Positions 42,092 through 52,500 are shown, counted from the first letter of the stretch. The stretch: 64,000 bases of DNA from Sulfurimonas sp. HSL-1716 (GCF_039645975.1 NZ_CP147918.1:1364001-1428000), one strand, 5' to 3'. Notes: generated by a model not told the origin, from the sequence alone. A program made the numbers and translations.

Positions 42092-42577
42092 TCATCTCTT
42101 TTTATAGGCGGCAAGCTTTCCTTTTACCGTCATTATAGCTTGTGCGAGAACGGACTTGACATCCTTAAAAGTCGTGTTTTTATTGGCATTGAAGTCGATG
42201 AGCCGATGTTTCGTCCATCTTTTTCTGTAATAATCGTCTATATTAAATCTTACTTCCTGCAAGGCGGGCTGTCTATGGACATATTTTCCCATTACTGCAA
42301 CAGAAGCGTTTTGCAAAGCGCAATACAGGTCGAGCTTTTGTGAATGCGAGCAGTTTGTGGGATGCTCTTTTTGCCATGTATTTTCATCAGACAACAAAGC
42401 ATCCGCTTTTGTCAAAATATCCAGATCGACCTGCGATACACGGATATCTCTTTTTTCATAATCGGGGAGACCTAAGACTATTCCGTTCTCAGTTTTATAA
42501 ACACCTATGACTCCAAAAATGATAAAAGAGCCCAAAGCGAGAAGAGTTAAAAGCGTGTACAATAAAATTTTTTTCAT
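42092..42577 (-). CDS. Hypothetical membrane-anchored protein, DUF6197-like
   Basis: A 161-residue protein with an N-terminal membrane helix (3-26, LLYTLLTLLALGSFIIFGVI) and a periplasmic remainder. The region 58-155 has DALLSDENTWQKE, a Cys-rich/His part (CSHSQKLDLYCALQNASVA) and KHRLIDFNANKNTTFKDVKS. This resembles small DUF6197-type proteins in which an N-terminal helix pair is followed by a WND-like segment; the match is by eye and weak. The function is unknown. It is convergent with the biotin carboxylase across the terminator and 145 bases from the defence-like pair, whose composition differs. Confidence 0.65.
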   Translation of the reverse strand: MKKILLYTLLTLLALGSFIIFGVIGVYKTENGIVLGLPDYEKRDIRVSQVDLDILTKADALLSDENTWQKEHPTNCSHSQKLDLYCALQNASVAVMGKYVHRQPALQEVRFNIDDYYRKRWTKHRLIDFNANKNTTFKDVKSVLAQAIMTVKGKLAAYKKR

Positions 42578-42722
42578 AAATACTCCAAACTGCAGGAATA
42601 GCAGAGGTCACTGGTATTATATAAGAACCGATTAAACAGATGTACACAAAAGATTTTAAGAAGGACTTTTACCATATCTCACTTCACCTACAATAACTGC
42701 TTGTTTCTGGATACATTAATGT

Positions 42723-43325
42723 TTAACTATTAAATTCTTCTTTATACCTATTTAAAGCATCAATTGTTTTTTTTAAGCTTGGAGAGTTTTTCATTGCTCT
42801 ATTTAAATCCCAATAATTGTCAATAAACTCTTTTATTGTTGAATTGTAAGCAGGACCTATAGAAGCACCACTATTTGGTAATATAGCTTCTTTATATTTA
42901 CGTTTATTAGATTTTTTAACTACTCTAAACACTTCATTTTTAGGATCATTTAACTCATCTGGGTTATTTACAAAATTAGCAATAGGAATATTAAGAAATT
43001 GAGAAAAACCTTCTTTATCAGCAAGAAGCCAAGATTCAATTTCTCTTACAACAATCCTAAAAAACAACTTGTCATTCTTTGATATTTCACCTAACCAATC
43101 GTTTATTTTAGCTGACGGACAAGGATCATTGTCTAAATCTGTTAAAATAAAGTAGTGTATATATTCAGCTGCTTGATTATATTTGTGAATTGCTTTTTTA
43201 ATATTGCCATAACCATTTTTACAATCTTCCCGAAAAATACAAAACTCTTGTGGAAATTCTCTTAAAATTTTACGAATTATTTCTATACTCGGAGCATCTT
43301 CACCTACAATATAAAAATTAATCAT
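42723..43325 (-). CDS. DUF4276 family TOPRIM-like protein paired with AAA ATPase
   Basis: A 200-residue protein with an acidic, TOPRIM-like layout. A strand, FYIVGED (E9), is followed by helix SIEIIRKILREF. A second strand ends in LTDLDND (D63, D65, D67), and REIESWLLAD (E95, E97, D103) is the characteristic DUF4276 segment. In OLD-family and topoisomerase enzymes the E and DxD bind metal for cleavage, so this may be a nuclease or effector. It overlaps the upstream ATPase by 4 bases (ATGA). The genes form a low-GC pair unlike the flanks (17 of 60 and 19 of 60 in sampled lines). It resembles AriB of PARIS in plan but belongs to a different family. Function is inferred. Confidence 0.72.
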   Translation of the reverse strand: MINFYIVGEDAPSIEIIRKILREFPQEFCIFREDCKNGYGNIKKAIHKYNQAAEYIHYFILTDLDNDPCPSAKINDWLGEISKNDKLFFRIVVREIESWLLADKEGFSQFLNIPIANFVNNPDELNDPKNEVFRVVKKSNKRKYKEAILPNSGASIGPAYNSTIKEFIDNYWDLNRAMKNSPSLKKTIDALNRYKEEFNS

Positions 43326-44473
43326 TCAAATTCAAAGACCAATTGATTAAGATTTTTTGGTTTAATAATAGGCTTAATTATTTCTCCAACGCTAAAACCA
43401 CCTGCAAGCATGGCTTGTACTTCAGTTAAACTAGATACATTGCGGACACTTGTACCTTCTCTATCTGGAGACAATAAAAACACTTCATTTCCACCTATAG
43501 ATTTTGCATTCAATAAATCTATACTATGAGTAGTCATAATAACTTGACGCTTACGTTTTAGTTTTGCTTGAATTCTAAAAATTAGTTCTGGTAATTGTTC
43601 AACTATTGCAGTATTTAATGAAAGTTCTGGTTCTTCTAATAATAATAAAGCTTCACCTTCTTGTAAAGACCATAATAATGCAATTAAACGCAAAGTTCCG
43701 TCTGAAAACTGTTCTTCTCGTTGTTTAGCATCTTTTCCTCGCCAGTTATCATAACTAGTTTCTAAATGTGGTTTACCTTCATCATCTTTAATATATTTAA
43801 GTTCTTTAAATTGTGGAACTGCTATTCTTAAAGCTTGTTCTATTCTTCTTAATCTCGCATCTCTTGTAGGTGAAGGTGTTTTAGCTATATGCTGTAAAAA
43901 ATTTTTTCCAAAAGGATCATCTGATCTTTCATATCCAATAAATTCTTGTGAATGCCTAATTAATTGAGGAATCAAGTGCAAATATAATGTTTTTTCAAAG
44001 AAAATTGCCAGCTCACGGAACTGTGCATTAGCATTAATTTGTTCAATATACGTTTGAGTTAACCTCTTATCATCATTCTTATCATCTTTATCTGGGCGAT
44101 CAATGAGCATAGTTTTATTTTTCCACACTTGCTCCTTTGCTACTACGACAGGGTTTTTACCTCCTTTTTCTTGCTTAATACTTAAAAAATATCTCCATGT
44201 TGTGTCTTCATCATCCACTTCTATATCTATTTCTACGTCAGGATTTTGTCTCGCTGCTAAACATCTTATTTTAGTTAATCCACCTCTATCTTTAACTGCT
44301 TTTTGAAGCCCACCACCTGTCTCTTTTGCTATCTCTCTAATGAAACGAAATACATCAAGAAAATTAGATTTACCTGCTGCATTTGGACCAACAATAAATA
44401 CTCGATTATCTAAGTTTATGTCTATATCTCTAAAATTTTTCCAATTTTTTAGCTGTAATCGTTTAATCTGCAT
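43322..44473 (-). CDS. AAA_21/OLD-like ATPase of a putative defence pair
   Basis: SMC/OLD-type ABC ATPase of 383 residues. Walker A is VGPNAAGKSNF (28-38), the signature-like motif is FSDGTLRLIALL near 258, Walker B is LLLLEEPE (276-283) and the His switch is TTHS (314-317). A helical insertion holding KTLYLHLIPQLIRHSQEF lies between. All catalytic motifs are intact. It carries no nuclease domain of its own; the TOPRIM-like partner follows with a 4-base overlap, as in two-gene OLD-type systems. The first codon is ATG at 44473, 20 bases after the -10 at 44493. Codon use is AT-rich, suggesting recent acquisition. Confidence 0.85.
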   Translation of the reverse strand: MQIKRLQLKNWKNFRDIDINLDNRVFIVGPNAAGKSNFLDVFRFIREIAKETGGGLQKAVKDRGGLTKIRCLAARQNPDVEIDIEVDDEDTTWRYFLSIKQEKGGKNPVVVAKEQVWKNKTMLIDRPDKDDKNDDKRLTQTYIEQINANAQFRELAIFFEKTLYLHLIPQLIRHSQEFIGYERSDDPFGKNFLQHIAKTPSPTRDARLRRIEQALRIAVPQFKELKYIKDDEGKPHLETSYDNWRGKDAKQREEQFSDGTLRLIALLWSLQEGEALLLLEEPELSLNTAIVEQLPELIFRIQAKLKRKRQVIMTTHSIDLLNAKSIGGNEVFLLSPDREGTSVRNVSSLTEVQAMLAGGFSVGEIIKPIIKPKNLNQLVFEFE

Positions 44474-44492
44474 AATACCACTTTTTATTTAT

Positions 44493-44531
44493 ATTATATT
44501 TAATTTGTTATTATAAAGTAAACTACTTTAT
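44493..44531 (-). promoter_or_regulatory. Promoter with palindromic operator for the AAA/DUF4276 pair
   Basis: On the minus strand, TTTACT (44522-44517) and TATAAT (44498-44493) form a promoter with an 18-base spacer. ATAAAGTA-AAC-TACTTTAT (44513-44531), a perfect 8-3-8 palindrome, overlaps the -35 and suggests repressor control. A further half-site TACTTTA is at 44546-44552, 22 bases from the one in the palindrome. No regulator gene is adjacent. Confidence 0.55.
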
Positions 44532-44580
44532 GAATTTCTTGCACCTACTTTACTAATAAAATACATATTTATTTTACGAC

Positions 44581-46356
44581 CTAGAGACTTTCCAGGTGTT
44601 TTAAGAACTCTTTTGCCTCTTTATATCCCGTTATGGTCTTGTCTTCTAGCACGGTTCCGTTTTCATCCATAAAGACGATGACGGGAGGGCCGAAGACTCC
44701 GTATTTTTTAGAGACGGCTTTTTGTTTGTCTGTATTTGCGCTTATGTCCGCGCGGATGAGGACGAACTCTTTCATCTTGTCGATCACGTCCTTATCTTTA
44801 AACGTCGTCTCGTCAAGCTCTTTACAGGCCGTACACCATGAAGCCGCAAAATCGAGGACGACTTTTTTGCCTTTTGCCTGTGCGAGGGCTGCATCCAGTT
44901 CATCCATATTTGTGACTCTCTTGAACTGCAGCTCGTTTGCACCGCTTTTTGCCGTACTTTCAACCGTCCTTGACGTAAACTTATCCAAAGGGGAAAGCAT
45001 CTCTTTGGAGCCGCTCAGCGCACCGATGAAAAGGATCACGCCGTAAAGCAGGATGATCACCGCAATTATCTTTTTAAAGCTGTTCTCTCTTTCTCCGTTT
45101 TCCACCTGCAACGGCTCCAGCGCTCCAAAATGCACTCCCGAAGCGATAGCCAGTACTGCCCAAAGCATCATGACGATCCCCTCGTCCAAAACGCGAGAAA
45201 CCATCCAGATAGCCACGCCCAGCATCATCAGACCAAACACGGTTTTCACTAGCTCCATCCAGCCTCCAGGACGAGGCATAAACTTGCCTGCTCCCGTACC
45301 GACAACGATGAGAGGTATCCCCATCCCGATGGAGAGCATAAAGAGCGCCGCACCGCCTAGCAGCGCATCTCCTGTCTGCCCGATGTACACCAAAGCTCCC
45401 GCAAGCGGTGCAGCCACACAAGGCCCGACTATGAGTGCGGATAAAAAGCCCATAATAGCGACACCGATGATACCGCCTCTGTTGCTCGTAGCACTGCTTA
45501 CTTTTGACTGTATGAAGCTTGGCACCTGCAGTTCGTAAACGTCAAACATAGAAAGCGAGAGAAGAACAAAGATACCCGCAAACGAGTAGATGACCCAAGG
45601 AGTTTGAAGTGCTGCTTGCAGGTTTGCACCGAAAAGCCCTGCCAAAATACCCGCTATCGTATAAGCGACCGACATAGAAAGAACATAAACGACGGAGAGG
45701 AAAAAGGCGCGTTTTGTCGTAAGTCCTTCCCCCTGCGATACGATCACCGAAGAGATGATAGGTATCATAGGAAAGACACACGGAGTCATGGAGAGCAAAA
45801 GTCCAAAAACAAGAAACATACCGAGCGTAAAAAGAATATTTCCCGATTTTAAGGTATTTGCGATGTCATCGGTTTCGGAAAGCTGTTTTTTGGAAGACTT
45901 TACAGATTTTTCCGCAGCAATCTTGCCCGAAGTGATCTTTGCCGTATCTATATTCAGCGTATATGTATGCTCTTGAGGCTCGTAGCAAAGCCCGTGCAGC
46001 GAACATCCTTGAAATCCCAGAACAAGATCGACTTTTGCTGTCTGTGCCGCGTTAGAAAGCTTTTTGAGCTTTACAATGATGTGAGGCGAGTTCATATATA
46101 CTTTGTCTTGCTCATGCTTGACGCTTTTTGGAAGATCTATGGATTCTACGGCAAGGGCGTCGTTTTTCTTCAAAGAGATCTTCAGATCTTTTTCGTAAAG
46201 ATATATATCTTTACCCAAAACGATATCGATGATTATGTTCGATCTCTCATCGACAGTCACGGAAGGTTTAAAAGCCTCGTTTGGCAGAAGAAACCCTTGT
46301 GCCTGAGCTAATGTGAAGATACTGAGCAAAATCAGCAGCAGCAGCAGTTTTTTCAT
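44581..46356 (-). CDS. dsbD: DsbD thiol:disulfide interchange protein
   Basis: Carries electrons from cytoplasmic thioredoxin to periplasmic thiol proteins. The 591-residue protein has a signal peptide (MKKLLLLLILLSIFTLAQA) and an N-terminal DsbD-alpha domain with its cysteine pair in GFQGCSLHGLC (near 117-122). Eight membrane helices span about 180-420, with the two transmembrane cysteines in MTPCVFPMIP and GPCVAAPL. The C-terminal thioredoxin domain has WCTACK near 504. All three cysteine pairs are there. Monocistronic between a 107-base AT-rich gap and a 151-base gap. It would supply reduced thiols for cytochrome c maturation and DsbC. Confidence 0.95.
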   Translation of the reverse strand: MKKLLLLLILLSIFTLAQAQGFLLPNEAFKPSVTVDERSNIIIDIVLGKDIYLYEKDLKISLKKNDALAVESIDLPKSVKHEQDKVYMNSPHIIVKLKKLSNAAQTAKVDLVLGFQGCSLHGLCYEPQEHTYTLNIDTAKITSGKIAAEKSVKSSKKQLSETDDIANTLKSGNILFTLGMFLVFGLLLSMTPCVFPMIPIISSVIVSQGEGLTTKRAFFLSVVYVLSMSVAYTIAGILAGLFGANLQAALQTPWVIYSFAGIFVLLSLSMFDVYELQVPSFIQSKVSSATSNRGGIIGVAIMGFLSALIVGPCVAAPLAGALVYIGQTGDALLGGAALFMLSIGMGIPLIVVGTGAGKFMPRPGGWMELVKTVFGLMMLGVAIWMVSRVLDEGIVMMLWAVLAIASGVHFGALEPLQVENGERENSFKKIIAVIILLYGVILFIGALSGSKEMLSPLDKFTSRTVESTAKSGANELQFKRVTNMDELDAALAQAKGKKVVLDFAASWCTACKELDETTFKDKDVIDKMKEFVLIRADISANTDKQKAVSKKYGVFGPPVIVFMDENGTVLEDKTITGYKEAKEFLKHLESL

Positions 46357-46507
46357 ATTTACACGTCCCGTCTCATTCTTTTGATATATTATATTATCTA
46401 ATTAAATTAAATATCTGCCCGGCTGCCGCGTTTTTTGCCAAAATTTAAAACAGCTTTGCCTCTCTCGTAACATTTCAGCCGCTTGATCTATTTGTTTTGG
46501 CAGCTTT

Positions 46508-48043
46508 TTAAAAAGCATGTTTATGAGCATTTTTCATATTTAAAAGCAGTTTTGCATGCGGATAATCATTGATATACCCCACTTCGATCCGATATTTTTT
46601 GCCGGGCTTAAACTTCAGATCAAAACTCTTAGAGCTGTTGCCTTCATAAACGGCTTTTCCGTCTACCATGACACGAATATCTGCATGACTGACATTCACG
46701 TCGAACTCGTAAGTGACGGGTCTTGCAAAGATAAAATCTCCCACCCAGTATCCGACGAAATTATCGGCTCTTATATCGTGAAAACCGTTTTTTACATAAT
46801 CAACGGCTATTTTAAAAACATTTTCGCTATATCTGATATTTGAAACATCGAACTTGTCCATATAGTACGCTTTAAACGAATTGCTCGGTATCTGGGCATC
46901 GTTTACATGCAAAACGTCATGCCATCTTTTGCCTTTATACCGATAAAACGGATCAGCAAGCCTTCTTTGAAGCTCCTCTTTTTGCAGCCTCATAGCTTCG
47001 ATGCTTCCGTTTATCTCATCGTAACGCTTTGTGTCAAACTCTATCTGCGGAATTTTTACCGGGGTCTCTTTTTTGTTAGTACCGTCCGTAAATCCTGTTA
47101 TCTTTTTCCCCAAAAGCTTGCGCATCCATGCATTTAAAGCCGCCAGCTCGCTAAAGGTCGAACATTCGATCCCAAAGGGAGCGTGATTGACGCACTCCAG
47201 TTTTTTGGGGTAGACTTTATATATCTCGGGCATCTCTTTTATGCGCAGCAGGCTTACATTGCCATCGAACTTAAATCTAGCTCCTACTCCGGCATAGACC
47301 ACCGCTTTTGTGTTCGAACCTTTTATATTACGGATATCATAAGCGGCCGCATCGGCAGAGTCTATAAACAAGACCGAAGGTTTTGCCGAATCTTGCAAGT
47401 TCATTCTCCTGTCGCTGTTTTGGGCGGTGAAGAACAGATCATACGCTTTGTTTTTGACGATCTTTTTTAACTCTTTTGTCATGTTCTCATCCGATATTAC
47501 AGGAGTAAAATCGTTTATACCCGCACGCATCACGGCTTTTGAACGTCCTGAAGCATAAATATATATCCGCAGATGATGCACCCCTTTTGAAAGATTGACA
47601 AGCAGCTCTTTTTTTTGCGAATCAGAAGCAAGTACGAGTTCGCCGTCAAGATATACTTCGGCTTTTGCCTGCTTTATGTCTGTATATATCTCTTTTTTTA
47701 CGGGTTTTACATTTACGAAATAGCCGTCCATCATGACATAAAAATCTTTTTTTCTGTCATGGTGAAACGTTTTTGCCAGATACTCAATATCTACTCTTGT
47801 ATCTGTTTTGGGCAGATATTTTTGAGAATCGGCGGCATCGGCATTATGATACGTGATATAAAAGCTGTTTATGCGGTAAGAAAAAATATCGGGCAGCGAA
47901 GTTTTAAAAAGTACCAGAAGGATCGTCAAAAAAGCAACGAGAAGCAGAGGAACGAAGCCTCTGTACACGACAAAAAACCTCACAAGGACTATACATGCCA
48001 TTACCGATAACAGCAGATAAACGGCGATATCAAATATAAGCAT
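46508..48043 (-). CDS. Two-helix membrane protein with PA14-like beta domains, unknown function
   Basis: A 511-residue protein not recognised by name. It has two N-terminal membrane helices (about 3-25 and 31-53), then a large exported part. It ends in a PA14-like jelly roll at 435-500 (FVGYWVGDFIFARPVTYEFD, then VMVDGKAVYEG), a fold that binds sugars. A related stretch may be at 100-160 (YVMMDGYFVN, YLDGELVLAS). Cysteines at CVNHAPFGIEC are a possible disulfide. The order putA - putP - this gene on one strand, with 18 bases after putP, suggests co-transcription. GCTTTTTAAAAAGC (46503-46516) overlaps the stop. Confidence 0.7.
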   Translation of the reverse strand: MLIFDIAVYLLLSVMACIVLVRFFVVYRGFVPLLLVAFLTILLVLFKTSLPDIFSYRINSFYITYHNADAADSQKYLPKTDTRVDIEYLAKTFHHDRKKDFYVMMDGYFVNVKPVKKEIYTDIKQAKAEVYLDGELVLASDSQKKELLVNLSKGVHHLRIYIYASGRSKAVMRAGINDFTPVISDENMTKELKKIVKNKAYDLFFTAQNSDRRMNLQDSAKPSVLFIDSADAAAYDIRNIKGSNTKAVVYAGVGARFKFDGNVSLLRIKEMPEIYKVYPKKLECVNHAPFGIECSTFSELAALNAWMRKLLGKKITGFTDGTNKKETPVKIPQIEFDTKRYDEINGSIEAMRLQKEELQRRLADPFYRYKGKRWHDVLHVNDAQIPSNSFKAYYMDKFDVSNIRYSENVFKIAVDYVKNGFHDIRADNFVGYWVGDFIFARPVTYEFDVNVSHADIRVMVDGKAVYEGNSSKSFDLKFKPGKKYRIEVGYINDYPHAKLLLNMKNAHKHAF

Positions 48044-48061
48044 GAAAAGACCTCATTTTTT

Positions 48062-49540
48062 TTAAAAGCTTTTGTTCAATCTCTCTTGAACTTCATAAAA
48101 TATGATCTTGACCTTTGAAGAGTTCTTTTTGCCTACTTTGCTAAAGAGTACCGTCGCAATCCAAGCCGCCGTAAATCCCGGTAAAAGTTCATACAGTTCA
48201 AAAATGCCTCCATGCAAGTGCTTATAGATGATGACCGTCACCGAACCTGCGAGCATTCCCGCTATGGCTCCGTTTTTCGTTATGTTGTGGTCGTAAAGAG
48301 AGAGGATGACGACAGGACCGAACGCCGCACCGAACCCTGCCCAAGCATAAGCCACCAGTTTTAAAACACTTGAATTCTCATCGGTCGAGAGATACCATGC
48401 GATCACCGCAATCGCTATCACCGTCAAACGTCCGACCCATACAAGCTCTTTATCCGTCGCGTTCTTCCTGAAAATGGCATGGTAAAGATCTCTTGTCAAA
48501 ACTGAAGAGGAAACAAGCAGCTGGGAATCGATCGTGCTCATTATCGCTGCAAGTATCGCTGCAAGCAAAAAGCCCGCTATCCAAGGATTGAAAAGAAGCT
48601 GCGAAAGAGTGATGAATATTTTCTCACTGTCTTTAAGATCGATCCCGTGCGAAACGACATATGCCAGACCGAAGAACCCGACGGAGAGCGATCCGATGAT
48701 GGAAAATATCATCCAGCTCATCCCGATGGTTTTGGCTCTGTTCATCTCGTCTTCGTGGCGTATGGACATAAAACGCACAAGAATATGCGGCTGCCCGAAA
48801 TACCCGAGTCCCCATGCCATCAAAGAGAGCACCCCTATCAGTGATGTCCCGTTGACAATATCGAGATTCGCAGGATCGACGGATTCTATGATCCTCAGTC
48901 CCTTACTGAGCCCGCCCACATCATAGATAACTACCAGAGGCACGATCACAAGTGCGAGCATCATCAGTATCCCCTGGATGAAATCCGTCCAGCTTACAGC
49001 ATTGTAGCCGCCCAGAAAAGTATACGATACGATAACAAAACTTCCTATAACAAGTGCGGTGGAATAATCGAGATTGAACGTCGCTTCAAAAAGTTTTGCA
49101 CCGCCGACAAGTCCTGAAGAGGTATACAGAGTATAAAAGATCAAAATGACTATCGCCGTTACGACTCGCAGACTGTTTCCCGTATCTTCAAAACGGTTCG
49201 AAAAATAATCGGGTATAGTGATAGCATCATCCAGATGATGCGTATAAACACGAAGAGGTTTTGCGACGTAGTGCCAGTTGATGTAAGCTCCAAGAATAAG
49301 ACCGACCGCGATCCAGCTGCCTACTATCCCCTGTGTATACATCATACCCGGAAGCCCCAAAAGCAGCCAGCCGCTCATATCCGACGCTCCTGCGCTCAAA
49401 GCGGTGACTCCCGGTCCCAGACTTCTTCCTCCCAGAACAAAATCGCTCAGGTCATTGGTCTTGAAATAAAAATATATTCCTATCCCTACCATGACCAGCA
49501 TATACGCTACAAATGAAATTACTATCGGCATTTCCATCAT
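48062..49540 (-). CDS. putP: Sodium/proline symporter
   Basis: Proline importer of the SSS family, 492 residues with about 13 membrane helices. The N-terminal helix is followed by DFVLGGRSLGPGVTALSAGASDMSGWLLLGLPG (33-65), a PutP hallmark, and by DFIQGILMMLALV and LLAAILAAIMSTIDSQLLVSSS near 335, where the sodium-site Ser residues lie. The start ATG at 49540 is 13 bases from the putA stop, giving uptake plus catabolism in one unit. A. cryptic loss of function is not seen. Confidence 0.95.
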   Translation of the reverse strand: MMEMPIVISFVAYMLVMVGIGIYFYFKTNDLSDFVLGGRSLGPGVTALSAGASDMSGWLLLGLPGMMYTQGIVGSWIAVGLILGAYINWHYVAKPLRVYTHHLDDAITIPDYFSNRFEDTGNSLRVVTAIVILIFYTLYTSSGLVGGAKLFEATFNLDYSTALVIGSFVIVSYTFLGGYNAVSWTDFIQGILMMLALVIVPLVVIYDVGGLSKGLRIIESVDPANLDIVNGTSLIGVLSLMAWGLGYFGQPHILVRFMSIRHEDEMNRAKTIGMSWMIFSIIGSLSVGFFGLAYVVSHGIDLKDSEKIFITLSQLLFNPWIAGFLLAAILAAIMSTIDSQLLVSSSVLTRDLYHAIFRKNATDKELVWVGRLTVIAIAVIAWYLSTDENSSVLKLVAYAWAGFGAAFGPVVILSLYDHNITKNGAIAGMLAGSVTVIIYKHLHGGIFELYELLPGFTAAWIATVLFSKVGKKNSSKVKIIFYEVQERLNKSF

Positions 49541-49553
49541 TTTTCTCCTTTTT

Positions 49554-52500
49554 TTATTGTTTTAGGCCTCTGTACCCCAGATTGCCGTACCTATGATAAC
49601 TGTTCGAGATACTCTGCTCTACGAAGTAGTGCATAAGCTCTATACGTCCATGCGCCACGAAAGGGTCTTTTGCTATATATAGAGCATCCTCTGCCGCTGC
49701 TTCATAAACGAACGAAGAGACGTTTTGAGGTTTTAAAAAACGAACTCTTTGTACCTCTTTCATTCTTTTGACAAACTCTTTTTCATCTTCGGACACGAAG
49801 ATATCCTCTTCATCCAGCAGCACGCTTTTTTTTCCGCTCAAATAGATCAGATCCCCGTCTTTTGGATCTTTTGGTATGGATACATGGACTTTTGCCCCGA
49901 CAATCTTCGCAGCGGATATGGAAGCCAGCATCTCATATAAAGAATCCCCCTCTTCAAAACGGAAAAGGATATCTTTTACCGGAATATAGCCAAAGACGTT
50001 GCTTTCGCCTCTTATGTTGAAATGATCGTTCTCTTTGCTGAAATGAGCATTGAACCAATAACTGAAATCCGTCGTGGTCTTGAGCATTTTCTCAAGACTG
50101 TAGGCGATTCTGTCCTCCTCTTCAAAAAGAGGTTTCAATCTCTGCATATAGGAGTTCTCTGATTCACTTTCGTCAAATTCGATCCTCATGAACTGCGATA
50201 CGTAATTGATACCTCCGGCTTTTTTTCCGCTGCCTATGGCAGATTTTCTCATACCGCCAAAAGGCTGTCTGAGAACGATAGCTCCCGTCGTCATACGGTT
50301 TATATAGAGATTGCCTGCATGAAGCCTCTTTTTAAATATTTCCTGCTCACGCTCATCGAGACTCTCTAATCCCGAAGTCAGACCGTATCCCGTAGAGTTC
50401 ACTATATCTATGGCGTCTTCGAGGTTTTCGGCGCACATCACGCTGAGCACAGGACCGAAAAGCTCGGTAAGGTGGCAGAAATCTCCTTTTTTCGTTCCGT
50501 ATCTGATAGAGGGTCGAAGAATATAGGGATTGTCCTTTGCATACGAGGGTTTGAGCGCCCATTCTTCGTCTTTATCCAGATATCCAAGCGCTTTATCCAG
50601 TTTTCCCGTCGGTCTGTCCACAAGCGTGCCTATCCTGTTTTGAAGGTCCCATACGGAACCCGTATTCAGCGAAGATGCCGCGTCTACGAGCATTGTCTTG
50701 AACTTTTCATCCTCATATACCTCGCGTTCCAAGACCAAAAGCGAGGTCGCCGAACATTTTTGCCCCGAGTTGTTAAACGCCGAGGCCACGACATTTTTAA
50801 CGGCCTGATCTCTGTCGCTGAGAGCCGTTACGATCGTTGCGTCCTTGCCTCCCGTCTCAGCACTCAAAGAGATGTCCGGACGGCTTTTTATCATCTGTTT
50901 TGCCGTCGATTCGCCGCCCGTGAGTATCACGAAGTCTATATCTTTATCCGCTATCAGTTCCTCTCCCGCGAGCTTCGCACTGCATGGAACGAACTGCAGG
51001 GTATTTTTACTTACTCCCGCTTCCCAGAAACATTGACACAGCCTGTATGCGCAAAGCACCGCATTTGAAGAAGGTTTTAATAAAACGGTATTTCCTGCAG
51101 CCAGCGATGCTGCGACTCCTCCTGTGGGAATGGCGATGGGAAAATTCCAAGGACTCACTACAAGGCCGACTCCTTTGCCCTGCACTTTGATGCCCCGAAG
51201 CGACGTGAACTTTTTAACGCTGTAGGGATAAAAGTTTAAAAAGTCTATCGCTTCTGAAATCTCCACATCCGTTTCGGCAAAGACTTTTCCTACCTCTGCG
51301 GCTGCGACGCCTATAAGGTCGGCTCTGCTTTTTTTGAACTCGTCCGCCGCTCTCATAAGTATTTTTTGACGCTCTTTTACGCTTAGCTTCCGCCAGCCGT
51401 CCGGGTCTTTCTTCGCTGTTGCGACCGCTTTATTCAAATCCTCTTTTGAAGCGCTTTTATAGGTTCCGACCACAACGTTTTGATGGTATTGCGATTTGTC
51501 TATGACATCGATGTTCTTGCTTGTAGAAATCTCTTCTCCCGCAACGACGGCAGCGGCATGAAAACCTCCCGTATCCGAGATGTTTTGCCACTTGTCTCGT
51601 ATCTCTTCTGACCATCTTCTGTTTGGCGGCAGGGAAAAATCGGTATCGCTTTCGTTTTTAAACTCATACCCGTCTATATCTTCAAGAGGTTCTACAAGCT
51701 CATTGTTTCTGTCCTGTGTGCGAAAAGCTTCCAAAGGTATCTTCGGCAGAACCGCAAGTGCATCGTCATAGCTTTGAACAAGTGTTTCCCATTCAGGAGA
51801 ATCGGCTTTCAATCCGAAACTGTGGCGCAGGAAGTTTTGCTCCGCAGTATTCTCGTCAAAACGTCGCACAAGATAGGCGATCGCATTTGTAAATGTTTTT
51901 GCCGTCGCTATAGGTGCGTACAAGATGACGTTTAACCCCTCTTTTTTTAACACCCTGTAAGCGGTCTCGCTCATCCCCTCCAGCATCTCTGCGGTATAAA
52001 ACTCCTCTACACCGCGTTCGCGTGCGAGCAGCATCCCCAAAGCCTGATCGAAAAGATTGTGCGAAGCGATCCCGACGTTCACGTAGGGAGTCACATCCTT
52101 ATCTATGAGATAATCCATTAAAAGCTTGTAGTTCGCATCGGTCTGCGCTTTGTTCTGATATGTCACGCAAGGCCATCCGCGCAGAGCGGCTTCGGTGAGT
52201 TCCATCTCCTGATTGGCACCCTTTACCAGACGGATCTTTATGGGCACTCCGCCCTTGTTCATCCTCGTTTTTGCCCATTTTACGAGTTTTTGAAGATTTT
52301 TAAAAGTATCGGGAAGATAAGCCTGCAAAACGATGCCCGCTTTGAGCCCGTAGAACTTTTCCTGTGAGAGCGTCTGCATAAATGCGTCTATGGTTATATC
52401 GACGTCCCTGTACTCTTCCATGTCCAGATTTACGAACTTGTTTTCGCGTCTGCCTTTGGAGTTTGTAAAGCTATTCTCCATCGCCGCTTGATAAATGTTT

